Of a DNA stretch of 64,000 nt, positions 40,166 through 47,867 are shown piece by piece (position 1 is the stretch's first letter; each line of letters begins with the position of its first letter). The translations under genes and the position numbers were made by a program. The stretch comes from Acidimicrobiales bacterium (GTDB lineage: Bacteria; Actinomycetota; Acidimicrobiia; Acidimicrobiales; SZUA-35). The stretch is from contig JAWKIO010000005.1 of assembly GCA_041394265.1 (NCBI GenBank), positions 558,001 through 622,000 on the forward strand, written 5' to 3'. Below the pieces are notes generated by a model. It did no database searches. It worked only from the letters and a program-made list of their open reading frames with translations, and had not been told where the DNA came from.

Positions 40166-40582
40166 ATGAACGAGACCCGCACTGCGAAAGACGGCGACGC
40201 CGTTGCCGTCCACTACACCGGGACCCTCGACGACGGCAGCCAGTTCGATTCCTCCTCCGGACGGGATCCGCTCGAGTTCGTCGTCGGCTCGGGTCAGGTC
40301 ATCAGTGGCTTCGATCAGGCCGTGCGCGGTCTGGCCGTCGGCGAGTCTCGCACCGTGCGTATGGAACCGGCCGACGCCTACGGCGAGCGGCGTGACGACA
40401 TGATCATCACGGTTCCCGCCGAGCAGGCTCCCCCGGGACTCAAGGTCGGCGACCAGGTGTCGGCAGGCAACATGCCGGCACAGATCATCGCCGTCGACGA
40501 CACGTCGGTGACGATCGACGCCAACCATCGACTCGCCGGCCAGGCGCTCACGTTCGACGTCGAGCTCGTCAGCTTCTCCTGA
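40166..40582 (+). CDS. FKBP-type peptidyl-prolyl isomerase, SlyD-like
   Basis: A 138-residue cytoplasmic prolyl isomerase/chaperone. The FKBP part shows VAVHYTGTLDDGSQFDSS, PLEFVVGSGQVISGFDQAVRGL and the SlyD-type inserted flap domain (PADAYGERRDDMI to PAQIIAVDD), closing with DANHRLAGQALTFDVELV. The metal-binding His-rich tail of E. coli SlyD is missing. AGAGGAG precedes the ATG by 7 nt, and TATCGT at 40128-40133 is a likely -10. A strong hairpin follows the stop codon. Confidence 0.93.
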   Translation: MNETRTAKDGDAVAVHYTGTLDDGSQFDSSSGRDPLEFVVGSGQVISGFDQAVRGLAVGESRTVRMEPADAYGERRDDMIITVPAEQAPPGLKVGDQVSAGNMPAQIIAVDDTSVTIDANHRLAGQALTFDVELVSFS

Positions 40583-40590
40583 GCCGCCCG

Positions 40591-40613
40591 CCCTCCGGGA
40601 TGCAGCCGGAGGG
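40591..40613. terminator. Hairpin after the FKBP gene
   Basis: CCCTCCGG and CCGGAGGG form an 8-bp stem around a 7-nt loop, 8 bp after the stop codon. There is no U-tract, as is common in GC-rich actinobacteria. Confidence 0.6.
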
Positions 40614-40647
40614 GTGCGTTCACTCGCCGCCTAGCATCGTTGATCGA

Positions 40648-40662
40648 GGCCCGACTCGGGCC
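40648..40662. other. Hairpin in the folD leader
   Basis: GGCCCGA-C-TCGGGCC is a perfect 7-1-7 inverted repeat between a -10-like TAGCAT (40632-40637) and the folD start. It would fold in the 5' leader or bind a dimeric regulator. Confidence 0.45.
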
Positions 40663-40691
40663 GCCGCCCCCGCCACCACCGAGGTTTCACG

Positions 40692-41597
40692 ATGACCAAC
40701 GACGCCGCCACACCTGAGCGACCCATCGAGTACACCCCGGGTGGTGCGATCTTGTTGGACGGCAATCGTCTCCGCGACGAAACGGTGGCTGGCCTCGCGG
40801 CATCGATCGCGGCCGCCGGTAACCCGCCGGTGTGTCTCGCCACCGTGCTGGTCGGCGCCGACAAGCCCAGTCAGATCTACGTCCGGATGAAGCAGCGCAA
40901 GGCCGAGGAGGCGGGGATGATCTCTCGCCACGTCGAGCTGCCGCAGGACGCCACGCAGGAACAGGTCGAGGCGGCAGTCGCCGAGCTGGCTGCCGACCCC
41001 GCCGTGCACGGCATCCTCTGCCAGCTCCCTCTCCCCGACCACCTCGATCCCGAGCCGGTCTTGGCGTTGCTCCCGGCCGAGAAAGACGTCGACGGCTTGA
41101 CCACCCAGTCGCTCGGGCGTCTCGTACGCGACCTCCCCGGCCACGTTCCGGCCACACCGCTCGGCGTCATCCGGCTCCTGCAGCGCTATGGCGTGGAAAC
41201 CGTCGGCAAGCGGGCCGTCGTCATCGGCCGGTCCACGCTGGTCGGACTGCCGATGCAGCTGTTGTTCGCTCGCCGTGGCACGGACGCCACGGTCACGCTG
41301 GCCCACTCGCGGACCACCGACATGGTCGAGGTCTGCCGCGAGGCCGACATCATCGTGGCGGCCGCGGGGAATGCTCGCATGATCACGCCGGCTCACGTGA
41401 AGCCGGGAGCCGCCGTGATCGATGTCGGTGTGTCGCGAACCGAGGCCGGCATCGTGGGTGACGTCGACTTCGACGCCGTCCAGGCCGTCGCCGGCGCGAT
41501 CACGCCCATGCCCGGCGGGACCGGGCCGATGACCATCGCATGTGTCCTCGAGAACACGCTGTCGGCCGCCCGGATGCTGGGCGCGTTCCCGGCTTAG
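40692..41597 (+). CDS. folD: Bifunctional methylenetetrahydrofolate dehydrogenase/cyclohydrolase
   Basis: A 301-residue FolD, interconverting 5,10-methylene-, methenyl- and 10-formyl-tetrahydrofolate with NADP. The catalytic Tyr/Lys region is QIYVRMKQRKAEEAG, followed by HGILCQLPLPDHLD, PAEKDVDGLT (conserved KDVDG), TPLGVIRLL, the Rossmann motif VVIGRSTLVGLPMQ, and GAITPMPGGTGPMT at the end. The first ~15 residues are extra. GAGG lies 7 nt before the ATG. Convergent with the NfuA-like gene. Confidence 0.96.
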   Translation: MTNDAATPERPIEYTPGGAILLDGNRLRDETVAGLAASIAAAGNPPVCLATVLVGADKPSQIYVRMKQRKAEEAGMISRHVELPQDATQEQVEAAVAELAADPAVHGILCQLPLPDHLDPEPVLALLPAEKDVDGLTTQSLGRLVRDLPGHVPATPLGVIRLLQRYGVETVGKRAVVIGRSTLVGLPMQLLFARRGTDATVTLAHSRTTDMVEVCREADIIVAAAGNARMITPAHVKPGAAVIDVGVSRTEAGIVGDVDFDAVQAVAGAITPMPGGTGPMTIACVLENTLSAARMLGAFPA

Positions 41598-41614
41598 AGG
41601 CAGCGCGGCGCCTC
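41597..41614. terminator. Short hairpin between folD and the NfuA-like gene
   Basis: GAGGC and GCCTC form a 5-bp stem around an 8-nt loop in the 19-bp gap between the convergent stop codons. Confidence 0.35.
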
Positions 41615-41616
41615 GA

Positions 41617-42261
41617 TCAGGTGTAGAAGGGGTTCTCGCCGGCCGAATGATCGGTGGCGTCGAGCACCTCGGTGATCTCGGGCAGGGCGTCCATCAGCAT
41701 GGACTTGATGCCCTCCTGCAGCGTCATCGCGCTGGCGGCGCAGCCCTGGCAGCCACCGCCCATCGTGACGTACACCTTGGTGCCGTCGATGCCGGCGAGG
41801 GCGGCGTAGCCCCCATGAGAGGCGAGCGCCGGGTTGATCGCCTGATCGAGCACGGCCTGCACCTTCTGCGGGAGCTCACCTTCGAGGTCGAGATCGAGGC
41901 CGGCCAGCGGATTCGGCTGGTTCGGATTCCGGATGACGAGACCGCCGGCCGAGGCGTTCGCCGGCACGTCGAGCACCGAACCGGCCATGTTCTCGACCGA
42001 GTTGGCGGGAATGATGACGGTGAGTTCACCGTGATCGCCCTGGGTGTAGACCGCATCGTCGGCGGCGGCCTCGCTGACGGCGACCAGTTCGAGCGCGTAC
42101 TGGAACTCGGTCATGTTCGAGCCCGTGATCTCGACCCGCAGCGCCGTGCCCGCAGGATCGTCTTCGGACGCTCGGACCTCGAGCACGGTGGCCAGCGCCT
42201 GCTCGCTCACCGCGAGCACGGGGGCGTCGACGTTGGTGGGATCGAGATCGGTCGTACTCAC
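41617..42261 (-). CDS. NfuA-like iron-sulfur cluster carrier
   Basis: A 214-residue protein with an N-terminal degenerate HesB/IscA-type domain (about residues 15-110, without the three Cys) and a C-terminal NifU domain (about 125-205) with the cluster-binding GGGCQGCAAS (CxxC) and GIKSMLMDALPEI. This is the NfuA architecture, which carries [4Fe-4S] clusters to client enzymes. Clients in the window could include MoaA (inference). GTG 42261 is chosen because GAGGAG lies about 10 nt upstream and it opens the family region. Confidence 0.9.
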   Translation of the reverse strand: MSTTDLDPTNVDAPVLAVSEQALATVLEVRASEDDPAGTALRVEITGSNMTEFQYALELVAVSEAAADDAVYTQGDHGELTVIIPANSVENMAGSVLDVPANASAGGLVIRNPNQPNPLAGLDLDLEGELPQKVQAVLDQAINPALASHGGYAALAGIDGTKVYVTMGGGCQGCAASAMTLQEGIKSMLMDALPEITEVLDATDHSAGENPFYT

Positions 42262-42360
42262 GGTGGGTTCGCTCCTCAGGGGCTCGTGTGCCCTACACAA
42301 CCACGATAACGACGGATCATTCCCATGCCCCGATCGGGCACCTGGGTGATCGTCTCGAGA

Positions 42361-44316
42361 TCAGTTGCCCGACAGCAGCACCCGCTCGCCGCCGGTGATG
42401 GCCACCTCGTACACCTCGGGACCGGGAGTGAAGTTGCAGTCCTGGCTCTTGAAGTCGTAGAGGTCGGGCGGCATCGAGATGACCGCCTCGTCACCGGGTG
42501 CCAGTGTCTGGTCGTCGCCGAGGTCGTCGGGTCCCCAGCCGTTGGCCAGGGTGGGGGCGATCTGCAGGTAGCAGACCGGATCGGGCGTGTCGTTCACGAC
42601 CGTGAACTCGACCAGACCCGGACCACCGACGTAGACCGTGTTCGAGCTGTTGAACTCGTCTTGGATGTAGAGGTTCACCTCGTACATGCCGTCGGGAAGA
42701 CCATCGATGTCGCCGGTGGCGCAGACCCACCAGCTCTCGCCCTCGGCACCACCGATCCACTCGGACGCCACGATCGAGATCTCCTCGATGAACTCACCGT
42801 CGATCGACCAGAGCGCATCCCAGCTGGTGCCGTCGACCATGCCCTCGTAATCGAAGGTGGCGCACACTTCGCTGGCGCCGCTTGGCAGCACCTTGACATC
42901 GTCGATCGCACGTTCGTCGTCGCCGATCCCCGAGGTCATGACGACGTTGAAGAAGTCGCCGCTGGCAGCGCCGACAACGGGAGGGGCGGCCTGCACCGGC
43001 ACTCGGGCGGCAGCGGCCGTGATGAGGTCTTTGGCGAGGTTCACCGGTCGGATGCCGTTGATGAAGCCGCCGATCGGGATACACGAGTCGAGATCGTCGA
43101 CGAAGCCGTCGCCGTTGGTGTCGGTGACGACCCGGCAGTCGGCGACGTCGAGGTCGGCGCCGCCCGAGGCCTGGGTGGGGATCCCGATCATCTCGAACGC
43201 GTCGTTGATGGCGAGCCCACCGCTGTTGCCGCCCGAGATGGTGGCGTCGGTCTTGATGAACGCCCGATCGGCGATGCCGGCCTCGGACGTGAAGCCCGAC
43301 ACCGACCCGCTGGTGAACGTGATGGTGTCACCGCCCAACGCCGGATATCCCAGAATGCGGATGGTGTCGCCCAGCCCGACGAGATCGGAGTCGCCGACCG
43401 TGATCGACGGCAGATCCGACACGGTGATCGGATTGAAGTCGAGGTCGTAGGCGATGCCGATGACGGCGAGGTCGAGCGCCGTGTCGAGGGCATAGACCTC
43501 GGCCAGGTACCGGACCTCGGGTGCGGCGTCGGCCGAGGAGGTGATGGCCACCTGCAGGCTGTCGTAGTTGCAGGCACCGAACGCCTCCACGACGTGGGCG
43601 TTGGTCACGATGAGACCGTCGGCCGTGACGATCGTTCCTGACCCCTGACAAACGGGCACGCCGTTGACGGCCGGGAAGATCTGCACCACGGACGTCGCCA
43701 CGAGGTCGGTGGTGAGCGGGTCGGGCATGTCGGCGGTCGTGGTGGTGGTCTCTTCGACTGTCGTCACCGTCGTCGAAGTGGACGAGGTGGCGACCGTGGT
43801 GGTCGTTTCCTCGCCGGCGATGACACCTGAGGTGTCGTCGTCCCCGCCTCTCAGCGCGAGGAACCCGCCAACGGCGAGGATCAGCGCGCCAACGAGGCCA
43901 CCGAGCGCGAGCCACAGGCCGCGACCCGAGCCACCACCAGAGGGCGGCTCCGCTCCCCCGCTTCCACCGCCGTAGCCAGGGGGCTGAAACGGTGGCGGTG
44001 TTCCCCCGCCGTACGCCGGCTGCGTGCCGGGACTGCTCGGCGGCACCGTCGATCCTGGAGCCGGGTAGCCGGCGGGTGCCGCGGGCGGCGAGTACTGGGG
44101 GATCTGGGTGGTCGGCGGCTCGTAGGAGGGGGGCGCGTAGCTGGGCGGAGCGTCGGGTGAGGGCGCGTAGCTGGGCGGAGCGTCGGGTGAGGGCGCGTAG
44201 CTGGGCGGTGCGGGTGGAGTCGGCGGCGTGGACGCCGGCGGCGTTGGCGGTTCCCCCGGGCGCGACGGCCGCTCGGGCATCGCCGGGTTCCCGCCGTACG
44301 GGTTCGAATCGGTCAT
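42361..44316 (-). CDS. Membrane-anchored trypsin-like serine protease with Pro-rich N-terminus
   Basis: A 651-residue protein. A cytoplasmic Pro/Tyr/Gly-rich region (about residues 1-130) contains repeats of SPDAPPSYAP, then one membrane helix (about 133-157), a Thr-rich linker and an extracellular S1C-type protease domain. The triad is visible: His in VTNAHVV, Asp in ALDLAVIG, Ser in SGGNSGGLA. Between the Ser strand and the domain end lies a Cys-bracketed calcium-loop-like insert (DTNGDGFVDDLDSC). There is no PDZ domain; the last ~150 residues are a beta-rich domain. GAGGGAG precedes the ATG. Related to actinobacterial surface proteases of the HtrA/MarP type. Confidence 0.85.
   Translation of the reverse strand: MTDSNPYGGNPAMPERPSRPGEPPTPPASTPPTPPAPPSYAPSPDAPPSYAPSPDAPPSYAPPSYEPPTTQIPQYSPPAAPAGYPAPGSTVPPSSPGTQPAYGGGTPPPFQPPGYGGGSGGAEPPSGGGSGRGLWLALGGLVGALILAVGGFLALRGGDDDTSGVIAGEETTTTVATSSTSTTVTTVEETTTTTADMPDPLTTDLVATSVVQIFPAVNGVPVCQGSGTIVTADGLIVTNAHVVEAFGACNYDSLQVAITSSADAAPEVRYLAEVYALDTALDLAVIGIAYDLDFNPITVSDLPSITVGDSDLVGLGDTIRILGYPALGGDTITFTSGSVSGFTSEAGIADRAFIKTDATISGGNSGGLAINDAFEMIGIPTQASGGADLDVADCRVVTDTNGDGFVDDLDSCIPIGGFINGIRPVNLAKDLITAAAARVPVQAAPPVVGAASGDFFNVVMTSGIGDDERAIDDVKVLPSGASEVCATFDYEGMVDGTSWDALWSIDGEFIEEISIVASEWIGGAEGESWWVCATGDIDGLPDGMYEVNLYIQDEFNSSNTVYVGGPGLVEFTVVNDTPDPVCYLQIAPTLANGWGPDDLGDDQTLAPGDEAVISMPPDLYDFKSQDCNFTPGPEVYEVAITGGERVLLSGN
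44131..44209. repeat. 30-bp tandem repeat in the protease gene
   Basis: A 30-bp unit (starting GGGCGCGTAGCTGGGCGG on the plus strand) is present in two exact copies, 44131-44160 and 44161-44190, and a third partial copy. It encodes the SPDAPPSYAP repeats of the cytoplasmic segment. Confidence 0.85.
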
Positions 44317-44374
44317 GGTGCTCCCTCACACAATTCCAGCTGGTCCCGAGAGTAGCCGTCGCTCGACGCTTCCA

Positions 44375-45871
44375 TCAGCGCGTCGACTCGGCAAGCAATG
44401 CAGACGGTCGAGGCAGGCGGGCCCCGATGGGGCCGGCCGCGATCAGCGTCAAGAGCGCCGCCGCCGCAAGAGCGATCGATCGACGACTCGAGTTGTCGAG
44501 CACGAGATGGCCGAGGTGTGGCCCCATCGGCAGCACGACGAAGGCGGCAGCGATGCAACCCCACACAAAGGTGCGGTTCTCCTCTCCGGCCGACGCAGCC
44601 GCCCACAGCATCAGACCCCACGTGAGGTACCAGGGCTGGGTGGTCGGATGGAGAACGGCGAACACCAACAGCGCGAGCGCGAGCGCACGTGGATGGTGCG
44701 AGCGCCGGAACAACAAGAAGGCGGACGTCACCACGACCACGGCCAGGCCGCCGACCCGGAAGAGCTCGAGCACGTCGTCACCTTCGAGTCCGGCCGACAG
44801 CTGGACGGCGCCGCCGGCGAGCCGGGTCAGACTGAGATAGGCATCGACCGGCTTGGCACCCGTGATGGCATCGACCCAGCCCCATCCCCAGCCCGTGAAG
44901 TGCCCGGCGAGCGCGATCACAGCGAACGCCTCGACGGTAGCTGCGCCAGCTCGGCGGATCCGGGTGGCGAGGGCCAGACCCGATTCGGCGATCCATGGCC
45001 ACGTCAAGAAGGCGACGCCGAAGAAGGCCGGCATCTTGATCGACGCGGCGAACGCACACAGTCCGATGCCCACCAAACGCAGCTGCGGGCGACGTCCTAC
45101 GGCGACACCACCGACGAGGAAGGCCAGCATCAACGACTCGTTGTGCGCTCCCGAGACCAGATGGAGGAGCACGAGGGGGTTGGCCATGGTGAGCACGATG
45201 GCGTCGACTGGATCGCGCCCCCACCCCTTTGCCAGGTCATACACCGCAAGGGCGGTGACGAGCAGCCCGAGCACAGCGATCGCCCGGAACACCATCACGA
45301 CCACCACCAGGTCGGTCGCCGCCCGGCTCACCCCCGATGACACCGCTACGAACACCGGGCCGTAGAGCACCGGAGCGTCGAGATAGATGGGGTCGACGGG
45401 CTCGAGGACCGGATCGTCACCGAGCGCCGAGGGACCCTGGATGTACGGGTCGAAGCCCTCGTCGGCGAGCTTGCCTTGGGCGGCGTACGCGTAGACGTCG
45501 CGGCTCCCGAGCGGCGGCCCGGCGAGGAGCGGCAGCGCCCAGATCACGACCACCAAGGCGATGGCACCGACCGTGACACCCGCCGAAGCGGCGTCGCGTC
45601 GCAGACGCAGCCAGGCCCGGGCCAACACGATCAGGCCGGCGTAGAAGATGACCAGAGCGACCACGACGTCGACCGACGGCCGCACGGGCACGGTCGGCAC
45701 CGACCACCAGCGCCCACCGCCGAGGTGGGTGGAGGCGCCCGACAGTGCACCGCCGACGACCAGGGTCAGGGTGCCGATGAATCCCAGCACCGTCGCTGGC
45801 AGAAGGGGATGCAGTCGCCGGGAGTCGATGCCACGAAGTGTAGGGATCCAACCTGGCCACGCCGTGGACAC
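44375..45871 (-). CDS. MptB-like alpha-1,6-mannosyltransferase
   Basis: A 498-residue GT-C type membrane glycosyltransferase with about twelve hydrophobic segments. The first extracellular loop has SRDVYAYAAQGKLADEGFDP, the diagnostic MptB motif with its catalytic Asp, then GPSALGDDPV and YGPVFVAVSSGVS. Later loops show SGAHNESLMLAFLVGG and HPTTQPWYLTWG. MptB uses polyprenyl-phospho-mannose to build the mannan core of lipomannan-like glycolipids in actinobacteria. The start is GTG 45871. It is divergent from the T7SS-like operon across an AT-rich gap. Confidence 0.88.
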   Translation of the reverse strand: MSTAWPGWIPTLRGIDSRRLHPLLPATVLGFIGTLTLVVGGALSGASTHLGGGRWWSVPTVPVRPSVDVVVALVIFYAGLIVLARAWLRLRRDAASAGVTVGAIALVVVIWALPLLAGPPLGSRDVYAYAAQGKLADEGFDPYIQGPSALGDDPVLEPVDPIYLDAPVLYGPVFVAVSSGVSRAATDLVVVVMVFRAIAVLGLLVTALAVYDLAKGWGRDPVDAIVLTMANPLVLLHLVSGAHNESLMLAFLVGGVAVGRRPQLRLVGIGLCAFAASIKMPAFFGVAFLTWPWIAESGLALATRIRRAGAATVEAFAVIALAGHFTGWGWGWVDAITGAKPVDAYLSLTRLAGGAVQLSAGLEGDDVLELFRVGGLAVVVVTSAFLLFRRSHHPRALALALLVFAVLHPTTQPWYLTWGLMLWAAASAGEENRTFVWGCIAAAFVVLPMGPHLGHLVLDNSSRRSIALAAAALLTLIAAGPIGARLPRPSALLAESTR

Positions 45872-45892
45872 TCGACCAACACCTCGGGTTGA

Positions 45893-45940
45893 TCTTTTTT
45901 CTTGCTTTCTACGTTTATTTACGTTTAACTTCTCTTCATT
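45893..45940 (+). promoter_or_regulatory. AT-rich promoter region of the WXG100 operon
   Basis: This stretch is strongly T/A-rich in an otherwise GC-rich window. It contains TACGTTTA twice (45910-45917 and 45920-45927), exactly 10 bp apart, one helical turn. This looks like a binding site for an activator or silencer, such as a Lsr2-type protein that targets AT-rich DNA. No Shine-Dalgarno precedes ATG 45987. Confidence 0.5.
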
Positions 45941-45986
45941 CCACCGGTGGGCGACCGCTCACCTTCAACAGAAAGCGAACCCAGCC

Positions 45987-46481
45987 ATGACCATCCTCGG
46001 TGCTCAACTCGACGACCTCAGCCGACTCAGCCAGCGGCTCACCACAACGGCCGGCGACGTCGGCGGATCGCGCGACGGCGCGATTCGCACCACGACCCAG
46101 GTGGTCACTGGGGTGCAGGAGGCGGCGCAGGCCGCGCTCGAACAGATCATGACCCACATGGACCAGCTCGGTCAGTCGGTGGCGGCCTCGGTCGCCGAGG
46201 CGGGCGCGACGAATTGGACCGGCAGCAACGCCGATCGGTTCCGCGACGGGGCCACCACCTTCCAGCGGTCCATGCAGGCGGCGCAGAACACCACCACCGA
46301 CGTGTTCAGCCAGTTCCGTGCCACCATCGCCTCACTGTCGGACACCCTCGACTCCTACGCGGCCGCCCTCGGCACCCAGTTGAGCGATGCCGAGCAGTCG
46401 GTGCAGCAGATGTCGCAAGCGGTGGATCACCAGCGCTCGAACCTCGACTCGGTGATGAACACCGGGCTCGCGTTCAGCTGA
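45987..46481 (+). CDS. WXG100-like (ESAT-6 family) protein
   Basis: A 164-residue helical protein with the helix-turn-helix hairpin of the WXG100 superfamily. The WxG motif is W77-T-G79 in TNWTGSNADRFRDGA, whose pattern WxGxxAxxF is canonical. The N-terminal helix is about 35 residues longer than in ESAT-6, where the motif lies near residue 43. No C-terminal YxxxD/E export signal is seen. It is the first gene of a three-gene unit facing an EccC-type ATPase gene, so it is probably exported by a type VII-like secretion system. Confidence 0.85.
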   Translation: MTILGAQLDDLSRLSQRLTTTAGDVGGSRDGAIRTTTQVVTGVQEAAQAALEQIMTHMDQLGQSVAASVAEAGATNWTGSNADRFRDGATTFQRSMQAAQNTTTDVFSQFRATIASLSDTLDSYAAALGTQLSDAEQSVQQMSQAVDHQRSNLDSVMNTGLAFS

Positions 46482-46482
46482 C

Positions 46483-46851
46483 ATGCCGAGCGCATCCGAT
46501 TTCGACGCGGCGGCGACTGCCCTGACGAAGGCCGCCGCCGAGCTGACGGAGTGGATGGTCGGGACCCGAGACCGTTTCGGACCCGACACCATCTCGGGTG
46601 GTGCGCTCACGCAGGTGTGCCATCAGGCGGTCGACGAGGCGGAGCAACTCGCGACGTCGACCGCCGAGGCGCTGCGCTCCCAAGCGGCCCTCTGCCGCCA
46701 ACGGGCGGCCGCCGTGCGGAGCTACGAGGCGGCGCTCGGCAGCTACCAGGCCGCGATGAACGACTGGCGGGACACCGTCAACGACCTTCCCTCCGGCGTC
46801 GCAGCACCCGCCATGCCGATCCGTCCGGCCAAACCCGGCTTCGCCCCCTGA
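46483..46851 (+). CDS. Small helical partner of the WXG100 protein
   Basis: A 122-residue protein that I do not recognise by family. It is predicted to be almost fully helical (DFDAAATALTKAAAELTEW, QVCHQAVDEAEQLATSTAEAL, RQRAAAVRSYEAALGSYQAAM), with a Pro-rich end (PAMPIRPAKPGFAP). The helix composition resembles the second subunit of ESX-type heterodimers, but there is no WxG. It starts one base after the WXG100 stop codon and is likely translated with it. It may be the heterodimer partner or chaperone of the following gene product. Confidence 0.7.
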   Translation: MPSASDFDAAATALTKAAAELTEWMVGTRDRFGPDTISGGALTQVCHQAVDEAEQLATSTAEALRSQAALCRQRAAAVRSYEAALGSYQAAMNDWRDTVNDLPSGVAAPAMPIRPAKPGFAP

Positions 46852-46880
46852 CCACCCGTCTTCCCACCGAGAGGAAGCCA

Positions 46881-47861
46881 ATGACCGACTACCTGTACAT
46901 CGACACGACCAGAGCACGCACCGCCGCGCAAGCGTTGCGAGCCGTCTCGGCCGCGGGCGTCGACCACGCGTCGACCATCGCCCGGGCCTGCCGACTCGCC
47001 GATCTCGCGAACGACTCGGGAGGCAGACTCACCGACGTCGCCGAGGCGCTCGCCGAGCTGGCCACCGTGCTCGAGGAGCGTTCCGATGCCGCCGACTGCA
47101 GTGGGCTGCTCCCCTACCAATCTCGCAGCATGGCGTTGGGTGACCTCACCATGTTGCTCTACGGCGCCACGCCGCCGACGCCCGGCGAACTGTTCCCGGT
47201 GATCGGCCCTCCGACCAATCGGCCCACCTTCGCCGGCGCCGTCGGCAACGGTTCGGGCTCCATCGGCGGCATCGAGCCCGCCCAGTCCGACCGGCGTCTG
47301 ACGCCGATCATCCCCTGGTTCGACGATGTCCTGGATGATCCGTTCCTGTCACCGTCGACGTGGTCCGACATCGCCCTCGAACCGTGGAGAATGGTGGCCG
47401 ATGGCGTCGCCGACGCGCTGCCATCGATCGATCGGGATGACATCGACCTCTTCATCGAGCGAGTGCAGGCCGCCACCGACGTCGAGCGAATGATGCGAGG
47501 CGAAACACTGCCCGGCGGCATCCCGGTCATCGCGGCCGAGGTCTTGGCCCAGTACGGCATCCTCAGCGTCGGCATCCTGGGCGGCGGGCTGTCGTACACC
47601 CGGGCGGGCGACGGCGAGCTGCGACTCGGCCTATCGGTCCCGCTGAACCCGCCTACCTCCTATCTGCCCTACGCCACGTTCACGCCGACCAACGAGGTGC
47701 CCGAAGACGGCGTGAGCCTCCAGATCATGGCGTGCGATTGGGTGTGCGGCGGCGGCAACATCGACGAGAACGGCAAGGTCAGCACGGTCATCGGCGCCGG
47801 ACCGCTCGGGCTCGACGTGAGCCTCAGCGACACCCGTTGGTGGAAGCCGTTCGGGGACTGA
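46881..47861 (+). CDS. Candidate T7SS-like substrate, unknown family
   Basis: A 326-residue protein with an N-terminal helical region (about residues 1-85: TRARTAAQALRAVSAAG, then GRLTDVAEALAELATVLEER), a linker of about 60 Pro/Gly-rich residues, and a C-terminal domain ending in beta-rich sequence (GGGLSYTRAGDGELRLGLSV, DVSLSDTRWWKPFGD). A helical export-type N-terminus joined to a variable C-terminal domain is the general plan of T7SS effectors and polymorphic toxins. No active-site motif can be named, and no immunity-type gene follows. GAGGAAG lies 6 nt before the ATG. Convergent with eccC, stop codons 6 bp apart. Confidence 0.65.
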   Translation: MTDYLYIDTTRARTAAQALRAVSAAGVDHASTIARACRLADLANDSGGRLTDVAEALAELATVLEERSDAADCSGLLPYQSRSMALGDLTMLLYGATPPTPGELFPVIGPPTNRPTFAGAVGNGSGSIGGIEPAQSDRRLTPIIPWFDDVLDDPFLSPSTWSDIALEPWRMVADGVADALPSIDRDDIDLFIERVQAATDVERMMRGETLPGGIPVIAAEVLAQYGILSVGILGGGLSYTRAGDGELRLGLSVPLNPPTSYLPYATFTPTNEVPEDGVSLQIMACDWVCGGGNIDENGKVSTVIGAGPLGLDVSLSDTRWWKPFGD

Positions 47862-47867
47862 ACGATG

